A DNA stretch of 64,000 nt from Coptis chinensis (GCA_015680905.1 CM027382.1:21115501-21179500); one strand, 5' to 3'. Counted from the stretch's first letter, positions 40,774 to 54,228 are shown. Program-made: numbers and translations. The notes: generated by a model not told the origin, from the letters alone.

Positions 40774-42647
40774 CGACCGTTTTTATCGTTTTCATTATCG
40801 GTTTTACGAGCGTTTTATAAAAGCGTTAGTTCACGTTAAAATTTGTTGTTTAAGTATGACATTTAAAATATATATTTATATATGTATATAATTTATTATT
40901 ACCAATATATGTTCCTACCTATATACTATAATATTAGATATAGCTAATATATCAAGATAGAAATATTTAGGAACCATCTACTATTAAAAGCTGGAAAATG
41001 CAAACCGTAAATAAAATATCGATATAAATATTATACAAGACCCGGAAAAAATAAATCTAGCTCTTGATGATCCTCGGGTCTTTTGTAGCGAGAATCCTCG
41101 AGGGCTCGAGAAGAAGAACCGGGGAGTCTGCGGCGTCGTGCGATCTGAGCTCCGTGGAGGCTAAGCTGCTCTGGATATCACCAAAGTATCCATCACGAGC
41201 ACTGGCCCGATCTTTGGCTCGCCATGAACATTATTTGGGCTGGTTACGGCGAGTAAGCATATTAATCTGAAATGCAGTCATGGAGGCTCTCATTTCCTCT
41301 TGGAATTAGCCCATCTTTATGCATCATCATCGACTTCGTGGCGAGTGGTCATATCATGTCCTTAACTTCGCCCAAAGTGCGTCTCATCGATACTGGCGAG
41401 TGTACATGTCTCTCGGACCCTTTGTTCAGCACGTAAAGGCCTCTATGGGTTGGGTGATCTTACTCATGGCAGTCTCATCAAAGTATGGTGGGTGAGAGGA
41501 TCCTACGCTAAGCGTGCTTTCGGCAGCCACAGGTCTTTGTGGGTTCCCAAAGGGTCTGTATGCATTTCTTGAAGACAAGCATATTCTCATATTGTGGTAT
41601 AGGGAGTAGTGGGGTGGCGGACGAGAAAACCCAGTTAATCATAACTTGCGTTACTAGAGCGGCAAGGGGTGACCTAAGAGTGGCATGTGTGATAATATCA
41701 AAAAGAAAGGTAACGATGCAGAAGTTACCCTTTCGCTCTGGAGGATCAGAGAGAAGGTGGAGGAAGGTCTTGTTGATGTCGAAGGCCGAGGGTGCCAATG
41801 GCGTTGAGTCCAGCCATTGAGTCTTTGCTAGCTGGTTCGTCGTCGCGCCGCCGTGATCTGGCGCATTTCCGTCGATGTTGTACTCTCCCTCGATTAAGCG
41901 TGTCGAGCATTGGGGTCGTAAGTCGTGGGTGGGTACATGGACTGCTTCTGAAGTCGATGCGTGGTCGACCCGGAGGAATGCCGTGATCGGGAGAGCAACC
42001 ACAGGTGTGACCGTGGCGCACACCCTCGGCGGTGACCCAAAATGGTAGCCATTAAAGCTCCCATTGTCGTAGAATTTCATCACCAAATCCTTGGAATAAA
42101 GCCCTCCATTGGCATATAACAAACTCTCCCATCCTCTAGAGTGAATTTAAGTGATCAAAGAATGGAGCAAACATCCGTTTTCAAACAAATTTCCAAAATT
42201 TCTTTCCACACAAATCCGTTTGTTTCCGGCCATTTTTGGTCTTAGAGAGGATGGCTATTGATTCTTGATGAGGGAAGAAATGGGATGTTCTGACGGAAGG
42301 AAAACTTGGTCGGAGATGTGAGGGTCTCGCGCGAGACCTGGTTTTAGTGTGGGCCTGTCTCGTGCGAGACTAAATCGAGAGGGGGCAAGATCCGGTTTTT
42401 TAGGAAGAAGAGTGATGTAAATGTGACGCGTGTTATCGGTTTTTTTGGGTTTAAATGGACCGAGAAATCGATATTTTGGTTGGGCCAAAAATTTTCTCGA
42501 AGCCCAAATCAAGCCTAAAGCCCGATTTAAACCTAAAAAATCTAAATGCTTACCCGACTTCGTTTGGACTCGAATTGGGCCGAATGAGATACGAAGCGAT
42601 CGGCACGAAAAATGCTATCAATTGTATGAGTCATTCTTGAAAGTCAC

Positions 42648-42649
<2 letters not shown>

Positions 42650-42679
<30 letters not shown>
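42650..42679. repeat. T20/A10 tract in element B
   Basis: About 20 T residues run directly into 10 A residues, forming a short perfect palindrome. Confidence 0.95.
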
Positions 42680-43093
42680 GAGTGTTTTATTTATAAACAA
42701 AGGTTTTATTTACATACAAAGGGAGATATCGTGAAAAACATTGGATGTCGGGAGAGTCACCATCTTAAATCATAGACAACTGTCATGTCGGCTCTGGGGC
42801 GAACCCAATCAGCAATTTGTGGCTTCACCTCTATGTATTATGGGGTTAGAGGCGGGGATGGTACCATCTGGACCCGTCTTGTATTTCTGATCTAATAAAA
42901 TTGCCCTTATTACATCACGGCTATCCTCAAACGCCCCAAAGGGACTCAAAGTAACCAATTCTAGGGTTGAGTGTGCGGTGGAATCCATTGCCGTTTGTGT
43001 TTCAAGTATGCAACATCGAGGTTTGACCACGAATCCATGTGCAAAACTTAATGCAAAGGGAAAAGGCAACAATATAAACATATTTACAAAGGT

Positions 43094-43191
43094 GAGTCTT
43101 TTAACGTCGGATCCTCAAGGCGAATCGAGTCTTTTAACGTCGATTCTCAAGGCGAATCGAGTCTTTTAACGTCGATTCTCGAAGCGAAATT
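43094..43191. repeat. 32/33-bp minisatellite, three copies, in element B
   Basis: Units start at 43094, 43127 and 43159. Each reads gagtcttttaacgtcg, then gattctcaaggcgaatc, with minor variation. It lies between the extra ORF region and integrase. Confidence 0.9.
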
Positions 43192-44249
43192 ATATGGGAG
43201 AAGCGGTAGCGGCGGCGAAGATTAGACGGTGGTGTTAGACAAAAGTATACCTTAAAGCTGGCTAGTATCGGATAGGAAGTCGGGGCCTAAGCGAAGGGTG
43301 TTTGGCAATGCATACACAGCCCCATCCTTCAGCGCCGCGTCGTTTACGAGCAAAAGAACTATGACCATTCCCTATTAAGTGATGAGTGAGACTTACACCA
43401 AATGATTAGCTGAAGTTAGCGAGGTAGAGAGTAGAAAAGGGAAGAGAAGGAAGGAGGTGAAATTTTAGGTACCCATCGTTTACGAAAAATACGTTTGCTT
43501 TCGTGTTGCGAAGACATTTATACTCGATTCTGAAAAAAGTTTTAAGTGGACTAAGGTTCGGCTTGCAACCACACACTTCAAAGAACTTTGGAGATCATAA
43601 GATAGAAGATGGCCCGGCTACCAAAATGGCGTACCCTCTATAGAAACAAGATTGATGCGCAAAGCGAAACATCTAGTCGGTGTATCTTTGGATTACGAAG
43701 AAGAGTACATTCAACATCGGTGGCGTAATTCGTGGTAATGTTTTAGGCGTTGTCCATTGACTTGAAATTCATTTGTTATCTTTTGGATTAAGCAAAGAGA
43801 TTGCCCCATAATGTTTCACGGTGACCTGATGAAAGGACCCGGACCATCGTGTTTTCAATTTACCGGGAAAGATGTGTAACGGGTTATGCTGATAAAACTT
43901 TTGGCCAATTTTGAAATCCTTACGCCAAAATGTGCTTGTCGTGCACTCTTTTTTTCATATTAGCTTTGTAGGATTTGAGAGATCATAAGCATCACTCGAA
44001 TCTCCTCCAGCTCATTTAATTGCAGTTTTAAACTTCTCCTGCCTGCGATGATGATATTGTAATTGAGGCTTTTGATGGCCGAAAGGCCGCGATGCTCAAG
44101 TTATTTGGCGGATGACAAAGGTTTTCAAAACAATGCGGTAAGGAGACATCCTATAGGTGTCTTAAATCTTTGTTCGGTATGCCCACAAGGCATCGAAGCG
44201 GAGAAGACCGATCCTTCCTTGATGGGTTGGCAGTTTTCTCGAATAGACT

Positions 44250-44800
44250 TTATCTCTGTTGGAGACTTCCAGCAGCCACTTTCGTTTGTGGGTGGTATGG
44301 AGTAACAACCTTGTGAGTAACTCCATATTTCTTCATTAAAACCAAAAATTTTGTTACAAAAATGTGTACCCCATCAGCGATGATAGCTTTGGGAACACCA
44401 AAGCGAGAGAAAATGTTTTCTTTTACAAATCTCACGACAGTCTTATGGTCATTTGAAGCGACATCATCGCGAGTGCCTCAATCCATTTGGACACATAGTC
44501 TACAGCGACTAAAATGTATAGAAAACCTTGAGAAATAGGGAAGGGTCCCATAAAATCAATGCCCCAAACATAAAAATTTCCACAATCAAGATAGGATTTA
44601 GGGGCATCATATTTTGGTTTGGTAATTCGACCTAGGTGTTGACACGAATGCAAGCTATGCAATGTTAGGTGTGCATCGCGAAAAAGGGTAGGCGATAAAA
44701 CCACATTGTAACACCTTGGCATGAGTTTTCTTTCCTTTGAAATGACCTCCATAAAGATTGTTCATGGCAAAAGGATAATCGTCGGTGTGTTCCCGGTCGG
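44250..44800 (-). mobile_element. Element B integrase region
   Basis: 44432-44752 reads [24 protein letters not shown] and [11 protein letters not shown], the integrase zinc-finger end and first catalytic Asp. 44250-44435 reads FVKENIFSRFGVPKAIIADG and VVTPYHPQT, the second catalytic Asp segment and the region before the Glu. This is the plant gypsy integrase core, placed after RT. Broken. Confidence 0.88.
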
Positions 44801-45199
44801 GAATCACGGCGGCGAATGAGTTAGTCGAACAATACTTAAAAGGTAGGGTTCATCGAAATAATATTTTCTGATGGATAAGAACTTTTTATGATCGGGGCGT
44901 GACCAAAAGGAGGGACTTCCTCGGTAACTAGGTAGTTAACGATATCCGGCGTACCATGGAGATGAGAAAATAGAAAGTACAAGTATTAGATGCAGGAAGG
45001 AATCACCGATAGCCGGAATCACTATCGATGTCACCAACCGGCCTTGATAAATGGTGACTCGACATTTTCGGTTCCTTTCTTGTCTTTGATTTCGGGGTGA
45101 ATTCTTGTAAGAGAAGGATCAGTGGAACAATCGTTGTTTTCGTCCTTTTTGCAGTAAGTACCGAATTCTTTGCATGAATGGTATATACGATGACGATGG

Positions 45200-46400
45200 T
45201 CGATGTTCAACTAGGTAGAAGCGAAACTTATCAAAGCATAGACAACAACTAGGAACTCTTTCTCGGTTGTGGTATAATTACGTTGGCGTCGTTAAGAGTT
45301 TTACTAAGCGTAGTAAATGACAATGGGTTTGTCGTCCGTCGTTGGCCTATACGGCACCAATAGCAAAGTCGCTAGCGTCACACATCGATTCGAATGGTTG
45401 AGACCAATCGGGGGTTGAATGATAGGGCGGTAGTCGAGGCGGTTTTAGAGTATCAAAAGCTTGTTTGCAATTGAAATTGAAGTCGAAATCACTGCATCCT
45501 TAAGCGGGGAGATTGGTTAAGGGTCGAGCAACTTTAGAAAAATCTGAATGAATCTCTGTAAAACCAGTGGCCTAAAAGGCCGCGGATATCCGCAGCTATG
45601 CGTGGGAAAGGTAGCGAAGAAATTTTAACAATTTTAGCTTTATCAACCTCTATCCGTCTTTTGAAACAATATGACCTAGAACAAGTCCTTTGGTAACCAT
45701 GAAATGACACTTCTCCCGATTGAGTACCAGATTTTCTCTTCCATGGCGTTAATACTTTAGAAAGGTTGGATAAGCGGTCGTTAAAGGAATTTCCGTAAAA
45801 TGGAAAAGTCGTCCATGAAGACTTCCATATAGCGTTCCACCATATCACTAAAAATGTGAAGCATCAGCGTTGGAAAGTGCACGGGGCATTACAAAGACCA
45901 AAAGGCATTAGATGCGTATGCAAAGGTTCAAAGGGACCGTGAAAGTTGTCTTTTCTTGATGGCGGGGATCGATGACAATTTGGAAGTATCGGAATAGCCA
46001 TCAAAAAAATAGTAGTAAGCATGACCCATTTAAGCGTTCTAGCATCTGGTCAATGAATGGGAGAGGAAGTGATCTTTCACGGGTTACGGCATTAAGTTTT
46101 GCGATAGTCGATGCAAATTCTCCATTTCAAAGGAATGCGAGTGGAGATGCACTCACCATTTTCATTTTGTACAACTTGAATGCGGACTTTTTGGGAACAA
46201 GCGTGGGCCGAGGACTAACCGATCACTATCGAGATAGGGTATATGATACCGCATCAAGTAAAGCGTAAAACTTCTCTCTCTCACTCCTTCCTTCATGGCG
46301 GGATTAAAGGCGTTGTGGTTCTCCGCGATGTCTTTGTGCGTCATCAAGATGTATCACGATCGTGCATATGCTAGGGTCTATTCCTTGATATCATCTAAGG
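45200..46400 (-). mobile_element. Element B reverse transcriptase and RNase H region
   Basis: 46162-46347 reads NHNAFNPAMKEGVRE, the segment upstream of the RT fingers. 45534-45848 reads GNSFNDRLSNLSKVLTPW and, after the catalytic box, KRRIEVDKAKI and RGLLGHWFYRDSF, the end of gypsy RT and the connection to RNase H. RNase H-like words continue to about 45200. Broken. Confidence 0.8.
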
Positions 46401-46829
46401 ACCATCCGATAGCGGGCGGTGTTCACGAATGACATGAATCAAAGCGTGCCTCTTAAATGCGTAGTCAAGTGAGCAGAAATTATTATAGGGTGACTACCAT
46501 CGAGATCGAGATACCGCGTACTTCAAATCGGAGGGTAGAGGTTTTAAATCCGGAGTTGGAGGATTGGGGATCAAGGATTAAGTGAGGGATCATCTCTTCA
46601 ATGGAAAAAGCGAATCGGTTCTTACGAATCGGTTTGCACGAAGCATTAGGGTCAAATAGTAGTGCTTGACTCTAATAATGCATGGACATCCCTTATGTGA
46701 GTCATCGTCAAACTCGGATTATCAAAAAAAAGAAATTGGTGTATCTCGTGCGGGGAAAAGAGTTTGTGAAATAATCATGTTCGGACTATCAACCCAAGCT
46801 AATCTAAGCCCTCCATTATAGGATCGGAA

Positions 46830-47444
46830 AGCTGTTTCATTAATTTGAACCGTTGAGTTAAATGAGAAAGGTTCGAAAGACAATGTCATTGAACCGTCGA
46901 CAATTTATGAGGCGTTAGCGTTGCAAGAAAAGGGCGTCCCAAGATGATAGGGATGGAGTCGAGCTACTACCGAGTATCTAGAATGACAAAATCAAGCTGG
47001 GTAGTAAAATCTTGGACCTTTACTATAGCGTTCTCTACTATGCCTTTTGGGTACTTGATGGGGCGATCCAGCGAGTTGCGAGTCATATTGGTAGGTTTTA
47101 ATTCATGAAGACCCTAGCTGCTTAAATAAGTAGTAGGGAAGTAGGTTAACTGCTTGGCACCTAGGTCTAAAAGTGCGATGGCGGTATACTTGTGCATGGC
47201 GTGCATGAATACGGTTAATTCGACACGGGTCCTTATGCTTTACCACACCATTGGTAGTGGTGTCGAGGAAGCTGCTTTCGATGAGGAGCGGCTTGTTGAG
47301 GTACATTAAATGCGTCGTTTGGTGGTGCACATGTCCTTCAAAAACTTGGCATGCTTGGGCAAATGCTTTAAGCGCATCTAGGAAAGGTAAGTTTATGGTC
47401 AAATTTTTGAAGGTTTCCGCGGATCTCATCAAAATGTTCATCAT
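46830..47444 (-). mobile_element. Element B protease region
   Basis: The minus strand shows QAVNLLPYYLFKQLG (Athila protease N-terminal part), PIKYPKGIVENA further on, and LGRPFLAT near 46920, in family order. Broken. Confidence 0.75.
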
Positions 47445-48020
47445 GTTTGTTCTTTACCAAGCGGGCGGGGAGCGGAGCTTTTGGGCCGAATGCGATATAA
47501 GGATCGATGGCGTCTTTCCACTAGGGGCGTGGGTGTAGATTTTGAAGGTACAACCGTCCGTTATAGGTTGAGTAGGTAGGAGTTGGAAGGGCGTCGGTCG
47601 TGACTTCCGTCGATTCCTCGTCGGCATCGTATATTATTGTCGATGGTTCGGCCCGAGCGAAGAGTGGTAATGGCATTTACCTCACCACGGCTTGGATTAC
47701 TAGGTCTGGTGCATTGTTGAGTTCAAAGGCGGTGTTTGTAGGCTTAGGGTTTGGAAGCTGCTTGGCGGGGAACGCCCTTTTTGACTTTATCTGAGCTAAC
47801 GGTGAAGAATTTGTTGGATAGAAGCTAGGATTTGATTATGTTGATTCATGTATGTCGGGGAAAGTTTCAGCCGTTTTATCGGTATGGATTATACCAAAGG
47901 AGCGGCGGGGAACTAGTTCGCGGTTATTATTCGCGGGTTGATTTTGGTAGCCATATCCTTGATTAAGCGGGAACAAGGTTGCGGTTGTTTTGGTACCCTA
48001 TATTTGCGTTGTTGGGAAAA

Positions 48021-48960
48021 TTACTTTGCCCTTGCTTGCTGGAATTGTGGAGGATTTCCTTGGCGATAGGAATTGTAGTTCGGGTGGTCGTATAGGAGCG
48101 TTGTTGCCACTGAAGGAGCTTGTTGTTGGGCCGGGGTGCCCAAGCTAAATCCGGATGTTGTCGCCAAAGGTGCATTAGGGATGTTGAAAGCCACAAGCCT
48201 CTTGAAGGAGAAGGTTGGGGGGACTTTCGTATACAAAGGACAATAAGAATCGGCGTGCTTTCGGGGACTTAAGCAAAGAGGGCATGGGGAAGCGTTGGCG
48301 ACCATGACTTTGTTTGGGTTTTGTTCATTTACTTGTGCCGAAAGAGCATCGACCTTTTTGTTTAGGGACTTCGATTAGAGTTTTTAATTCGGATCGGGTT
48401 TGACCTCGAACATAGGCGTAACTTTGGTAGGAGTGTCTTTAGAAGATCTAGAAGAATCGGTGTTTCCTTGATGGGTGCCATTGAGGGCTGTTTCTCGAAA
48501 AGTGTATGCTTGATGGCGCCCTTGTCCATAAAACAACCATAGCCGTTCATGATATCTAATGTTTCCTTTTGATGGTGGAGAGAGACCATTAAAGAATGAA
48601 ACGGACTAATCTGGCAGCGGTGTCGAGTTGATGATGGGGACATTAGAAGTAGATCGGTAAATCTGCTCCGCTTCCGAAAAGGATTCACTGGGAAGTCTTT
48701 GAAAAAATTGAATCTTTTGAAGCGGGGTAGTTTTCGAAAGAATATAAAACTTTATCATGAATGCTTGAACAAGTTTGGCCCTTGTGTCAATGGAACTTTG
48801 TCGAGCCAATGCTGAAGCTTTTCGGCTAAGGTGAAGGGAAACAACCTAAGCAAGACTTGTTAGTTAGTAGCGGATTCGGATGGCGGAAAGTGGTGACTAC
48901 TTGTTGCATCCGGCGAAGATGATTTATGGTTTTCATGGTCTAAACCATGGTAAGCAGGTA
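48021..48960 (-). mobile_element. Element B gag region
   Basis: Readings carry LVQAFMIKFYILSKT and QFFQRLPSESFSEAEQIYR (Athila-type gag), followed downstream by a proline/glutamine-rich tail with NYNSYRQGNPPQFQQ and a cysteine/histidine cluster (PCPLC..HADSYCP) in place of a zinc knuckle. Broken. Confidence 0.8.
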
Positions 48961-50486
48961 ACAAACCGAAAATGTTTGGCGGAATACGAAAATCACCTAC
49001 AATCGCATCGAGTTTAATGCAGGGAGGGAGTCCTTCTGTAAAGGTAGTATAGAAATCGAAGGGGTTTCTTGATTTGTGAGATTTTCCTCGACCATAATTA
49101 AAGGAGATAATAATAGCGGAGATGTTTGGCGAGGTTGATTTCGGAGGAGGAACTATGTCTAGGAGATAACATAAGCAGTTGTTTCTTGTATTTTTGGCGA
49201 CAATATGTAAGTTCTAATTCCTTATGTTTACCGGACCGTAGTCTCATACAAATATAAATTTTAATTTAAGGCTCATAAAGGAGCGAATAATGGTGGAGGT
49301 TTTAGAATTTAGGAAGGAGGGAGTTGAAGCGCGTCTTCGGTACATTGCTAACTAACTTCGGCGGGGAAGCTAGGATAGCGTGTGAATATTCGGCGACCAG
49401 GTCACTTTGAGAGAATTGAGGGGAGGTTGTTCATGCTATACGTTCCTTAATTAGGCAACCTCAATTTTTTCAAGTTTCCTAGGCAGCGATGGAATAGGAT
49501 GTTGATTTATGATGGTGTATTATGCGGGGGTGTTATTAAGATGATTTAGATGAAATTTTTAATTACTATGATTTTTTATTTATTTTTTTTATATTTTTAT
49601 ATTTTTTTTATATTTTATATTTTATATATTTTTTTATTTACGTAATTAGTGTATTATGGAGACGTGATTACGAAATATGCAATTAAAAACGATAGATGCC
49701 AAAATAGAAACTAACTAACATATACTAGTTTACGCAGAAAGTCTACCCATGCAAATCTATATTACCTATACGTGCAACTATATGTAAGTTATACGTGAGC
49801 TAGGGGAATGTCGAGAACGAACTCATGCAATTGAATACCGTGTACGTGAATTGATGTAACATACACATACAAAAATATTCTAAGCGAGATGGTTTGGCCT
49901 TCTGCGCATATATCAAAATATATTTGAATCATATTGTGTTAGCGTGAATATGTAATGACGAACCACCTTTACATGCAAGGAGTCCCCATGCCAACATACA
50001 AATATCACGAGGTAAAAACGGGTTATAGCAAATAATATCCTCGACAAAGTTTGAGGAGTTTAAGAGTTTGAAACACGGCGTCCGCGATTCCTAAAATATA
50101 GCGATTGACTAACTCTCGAGCTTATGCTTACTAGAAAAAGCAGGACCGAGAGCCCAAAAGTCTTGAAAAGGAAAGTGGCATGTACCTGAAAACCCGGTGT
50201 TGATACTCGGGTTAGTCTCGCGTGCTACTAATTCAGTCTCGTCGAGACTCTTTTGTCTATTCGGTACTTCAAATTCCTACGAATTACTTAAATTTGTGCT
50301 AATGAAAATAAACAAAACTTGGTTCCACGGATATTTGTTAGTAGAAAAAGTTAAGGTAAACTGTTAAAAGTAACTTCGTTAGTATTTAAATGAAATGAAA
50401 ATTAAAAGATGAGGAGGTAGGGGAGGGGTTTTATGGATGTATTCCGGTTATTACGTTAAGTCGAGTCCTTCGATGCGGTGGCGCCA

Positions 50487-52187
50487 TCGATAAAAACACA
50501 CTTATACACGTTTTTGGTTTTGAGTTACTTATTTTCTTAAGTCGAGGGTCCACGGTCAAAGTCCGAGGTCCAAAGACCCAAGTCAAGTCCAAGTCAAAGC
50601 GTCCGTATAGTGGTATGCGTTTTAGTCAAAGTTACCTTACTCGCGTGGGTTTGGTAGGATAGGTCGAGTAAGGGATCGTCAAACCTTAGGGCTCGGATAG
50701 GTTCACAACCGCGCTGGAATTACAACTTTTGGTGAGTAGGATTTTTAGGTTTCTTTTTAGTTGGTTTTAATTAAAATAGCGGTAATGCACGGATAATGTA
50801 AATTGCTGGCGATTATATGTAGGTAAACAAAATAGAAAAAGGAGAGAGAGTTAATCATGCTCATGCAAGAATCATTTTTCAACGGTTTTTATTACCAAAT
50901 CACTACATCTCTAGTTCGTCTCGTTTCGGAGACGACGTCGAGTATTGATCCCTAGTGCATGCCCACATCTTTAGGTCGCATTTCACTAGCATAAGGAGTT
51001 TCAATAATACCTCATCTTTGGTATATTATTTCAGCTCCTGGCTCGATTTCACATTAGCTGGACGAATTGGAGAGCTGTTTGACACCAGAAAGTCGCGCGA
51101 GAGACATTTTGGAGTGCGAGGCATCTTGGAGCATCGGCGATCAACTTTATGCGAGTCTCGGTCATTTTGGGACGGATGTCAATTCTATGCCTAATTCCTA
51201 AGTAGTGATTCTAGAATATTAGCGAGTCAATCCGGATTTTCACACGGCGGCATAACCCTCCCACGGGGATTAACTCATGGTCATAGAAGGAATAATAAAA
51301 CTTGTTGTATACATTAAATAAATAAATGGAGGACATGAATTAAACTAGAAAGAAATGAACTTTTATTAAGGGTAAAAATAACTACGATATTTAAGTTCTT
51401 TGGAATGGAAATGACATAATATAAGTACTGAAGTAATAAACTAACTAGGCGGAAGCTAAAACATTAATATGCTGAAGGGGTAATAATGAAGCGACCCCCT
51501 CATATATATAGCTCGTCACGGGAAGGCTATCCGTGAATGTTTTAGATTTTGGCTTTATGCTAATTGAATGGTTGAAACAAAATTTTGTTTTAACTGTTTT
51601 AATTTTTGTCTTTTGCTTTTAAGGTTTTGTTTGTTAGTTCATTTCAATTCAAACCACGGTTTGAATTAGTGCGATAATCTTCTCTCTTGCCGGTGTTATC
51701 AAATTGAAACCATCCTTTGCCACTGCCTATATCTTGACTCATCATGCCTACGGGCCCTTGAGTGGATCCACCTAGTGTGTCCGATTGGTTCGCCCGATTT
51801 TGGCGTTTTCACGACTTTTGTCCTTGAGTTAAATTAAGCCGAGTCGCTATGGCAGCTTCACTAGCCAACGTCGGCATCTAGATTTATCGATTTGAGCTTG
51901 GAAGTTTCTTTGCTTCTTTATATGTGGGCCCGTTACCGGTTTGGTTTTGTTATTTTGGAAACCCGGCTCTAGTCGAGGGCTTTGTTGGGCTTCCACGGAG
52001 GTTGAGTGGGAAACTTCAAATATTCCTGTATTCCCGTACTTCTATGCATGTTTTATCACTATATTTATTTTAATTGCGGAAACCTACAAAAGTACGAAAA
52101 TATAATTATTACATGATTATTAAACACATAATCGACCAAAATGCTATGTCTCTCGGGGTTTAATATTACAGTTTTGGGTGCTTATCA
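50487..52187 (-). repeat. Element B, 5' LTR (right copy)
   Basis: 1701 bp, ending gtgcttatca. The left edge is set by alignment to the other copy, as the terminal tg is not preserved. The minus-strand leader beyond it (about 50450-50480) contains ggcgccaccgcat-like sequence, near the Athila-type tggcgcc primer site. Confidence 0.8.
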
Positions 52188-52451
52188 CTGATTGGTCATG
52201 GGAACATCTAGATACTCGTCCCAATGGTATATTTTGCTATCCAGTCTCAAAGATATGGGACATGTGTGCTTAGTCTCTTCTCGGACATATCTAAGGATTC
52301 GACTGTGGGCAAACGAGGTAACCCTCAGTGTTGACTATCCATGAGTCACTCGAGCACCGAATGCTTATCAGGCTTGTGCATGGTCGAGTTACACGATCAT
52401 GTACGCCGCACGAACCCCTCTCAGCATATACTTCAGGATGTGTCCATGGTA
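52188..52451 (+). repeat. Element C, remnant of left LTR
   Basis: Corresponds to 55213-55480 of the right LTR, from ctgattggtc to ggatgtgtcc plus four bases. The first 494 bp of the LTR are missing and are not present on the far side of element B either. Confidence 0.85.
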
Positions 52452-54228
52452 GTTGGTATCAGAGTATAATTTTATTGCCTGGTGGTTGCGTATGAGTGAG
52501 CCTAAGTAAGCTTCTCTATGGGACGCGTCGGTGCATAATCTTAATATGGGTACAAGGCCTAGGGATCCATCGAGTGGATCGAGTTCCAGTATTTGGTGTT
52601 TATTGATGCTTATCTATTTGGTACTATTTTACATGTAATGTGGTAGCACAGATACCTTAATGAGCAATATTGTGGTTCCTAGCAAAAGAATGGAATGCTA
52701 GGAAATTAGTTAGCAGATTGTTGAAAATGGATGGTATGGGACTTTTTCGACCGAAGTTAGTTGATTGACCGTGTAGTTGCTATTAATGGATTGATTGTCT
52801 TCGGGCACATTTACACCTATAAGGTGTTCGTTGGAATCGCCTAATGGTGAGGATATGCGAGTAATCTCTTGATGGGACAACTAGGAGTCAAAATTTCACA
52901 AACAACAAAACACAACTAGTGGATAGGACTTGACATTATGGGAGTTGTTAGCCAAGTTTGTCAGTTGATTGATACTAATTAGAATTCAGGTATTGACATG
53001 GATGCAAAATGGGATCGACGGAGTGGAACAAGTAAACAGTAGCCCAACCAAAAGTGTGTGGACCTCTCGAACCATCAGTTGAAGCTGTCCAAAAGGTTGT
53101 AGTATTTGGTTGCACAAACGCAATGTCTCTTTGGGTGGTTTGTGGACCTAGCTTATCCATTTTTGGGGACAATATTTTCCCTGGAAGTGACTGCGAAGCA
53201 GCACTACCTTATTTGCAGCGATGTGATTGAAACATGACCGTTACCTTATTATGGCTTAGGAAAGCGAAGAATACTAGAGTTCCATTCTAGTATGCTTACG
53301 AGCGGTATTGGATGGATTTGTGTCCCATGTGTAGTTGTGAATGGAACCCATTACCCACAGGTTCAGGATCAACCACACTAAGACCAGTGTATTGGTTTAC
53401 TGAGGGAGTGATTGCTTGCATCAATGGTGTGAATACTATTAGCCTCTAGTGCATGACTGATTTCTCAATTCACTCCTCAGCACTTAAAAGGAAGGAGTGA
53501 TGCCACAGTTATGAAAGTAGAGTGGCTCAAGACGCAATGGAGCCTATGTTTTAAAGTGCATTGGCAAACCCTGTGTACATGGACAAAGAATGTATAGCAT
53601 GTGGATTTTAAGTCTTGGTGATAGACTTCTGTACAGATGATGAATCTCCTCACAGGTATCCCCATTTGTTTTCCAAGTTTTCATAAGAAGCCAGCCATGT
53701 CCAAGAACAAAAGGGTCCGGTATTGTCAGTGTAAGAAGATGCCCACAATTGCTCAATCCAAAGTCGATAAACATCTCTCGACGCGGACGTTGAGAATTAA
53801 ATGGGGTAGAGTGCAAGTGGTAGAGTACCATAGTTTCCTAGTACATAATGGTACATTATATGGACAGTATAATATGGTCTCAAGGTAAACAAGGATTCCT
53901 TTCCCACATTATCACAAGTTCCTTTCGCTTCCACAATAATGATCATATAGTTTGGTTCACCTTGTTCATATTAATTCAAAGTTGTGTTGGAAGAGATGAC
54001 AAGTTAACAATTCAAGATCGCAATGGTGTTCTAGAGTGGTCCTCAATATGGATTCCTTCGTTATGGCCAAGAGAGTTGTTCGTGTCAGTTCAAAGGGGAT
54101 TGTTATGCATTAGTGCGCTACTACCTCTAACAAGTCTGAGTAACCAGAGTTTAATTAGTGGTACGGTACAACCCGTAGTACAAGGGAAAAAGTAACAATA
54201 TGGAAAGGGATCTGTGAATAGAGAGACA

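Larger units (their letters stand above)
37872..42122 (-). mobile_element. Element B extra 3' ORF region (Athila ORF3 position)
   Basis: Minus-strand readings at 41508-42122, 38341-38825 and 37872-38222 are longer than chance and lie between integrase and 3' LTR. 37872-38222 is highly charged (NAKKRKWRKSESYDRLADAKEWHF). 41508-42122 shares PERK..F and PLAALVTQVM with element A. Position and size match the additional ORF of Athila elements; function is not known. Broken. Confidence 0.5.
34274..52187 (-). mobile_element. Gypsy element B (Athila-like), with gag-pol remains and extra 3' ORF
   Basis: 17.9 kb between LTRs 34274-36158 and 50487-52187. Right to left on the minus strand: gag (48.0-48.9 kb), protease (46.8-47.4 kb), RT/RNase H (45.2-46.4 kb), integrase (44.2-44.8 kb), then a long tail with an extra ORF region (37.8-42.1 kb). 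RT before integrase makes it Ty3/gypsy; gag and protease style are Athila-like. No target-site duplication: tatgg on the left, ctgat on the right. On the right it abuts the LTR of element C, whose other half is not on the left side. It is broken many times over. Confidence 0.85.

Noticed and set aside
43094-43191. Possible CRISPR array
   Set aside because: Three direct units without spacers in a plant retroelement; it is a minisatellite.
53848-54195. Plus-strand ORF of 115 residues inside element C
   Set aside because: No gag, pol or other motif; not conserved as far as can be judged; treated as chance ORF in a non-coding interior.
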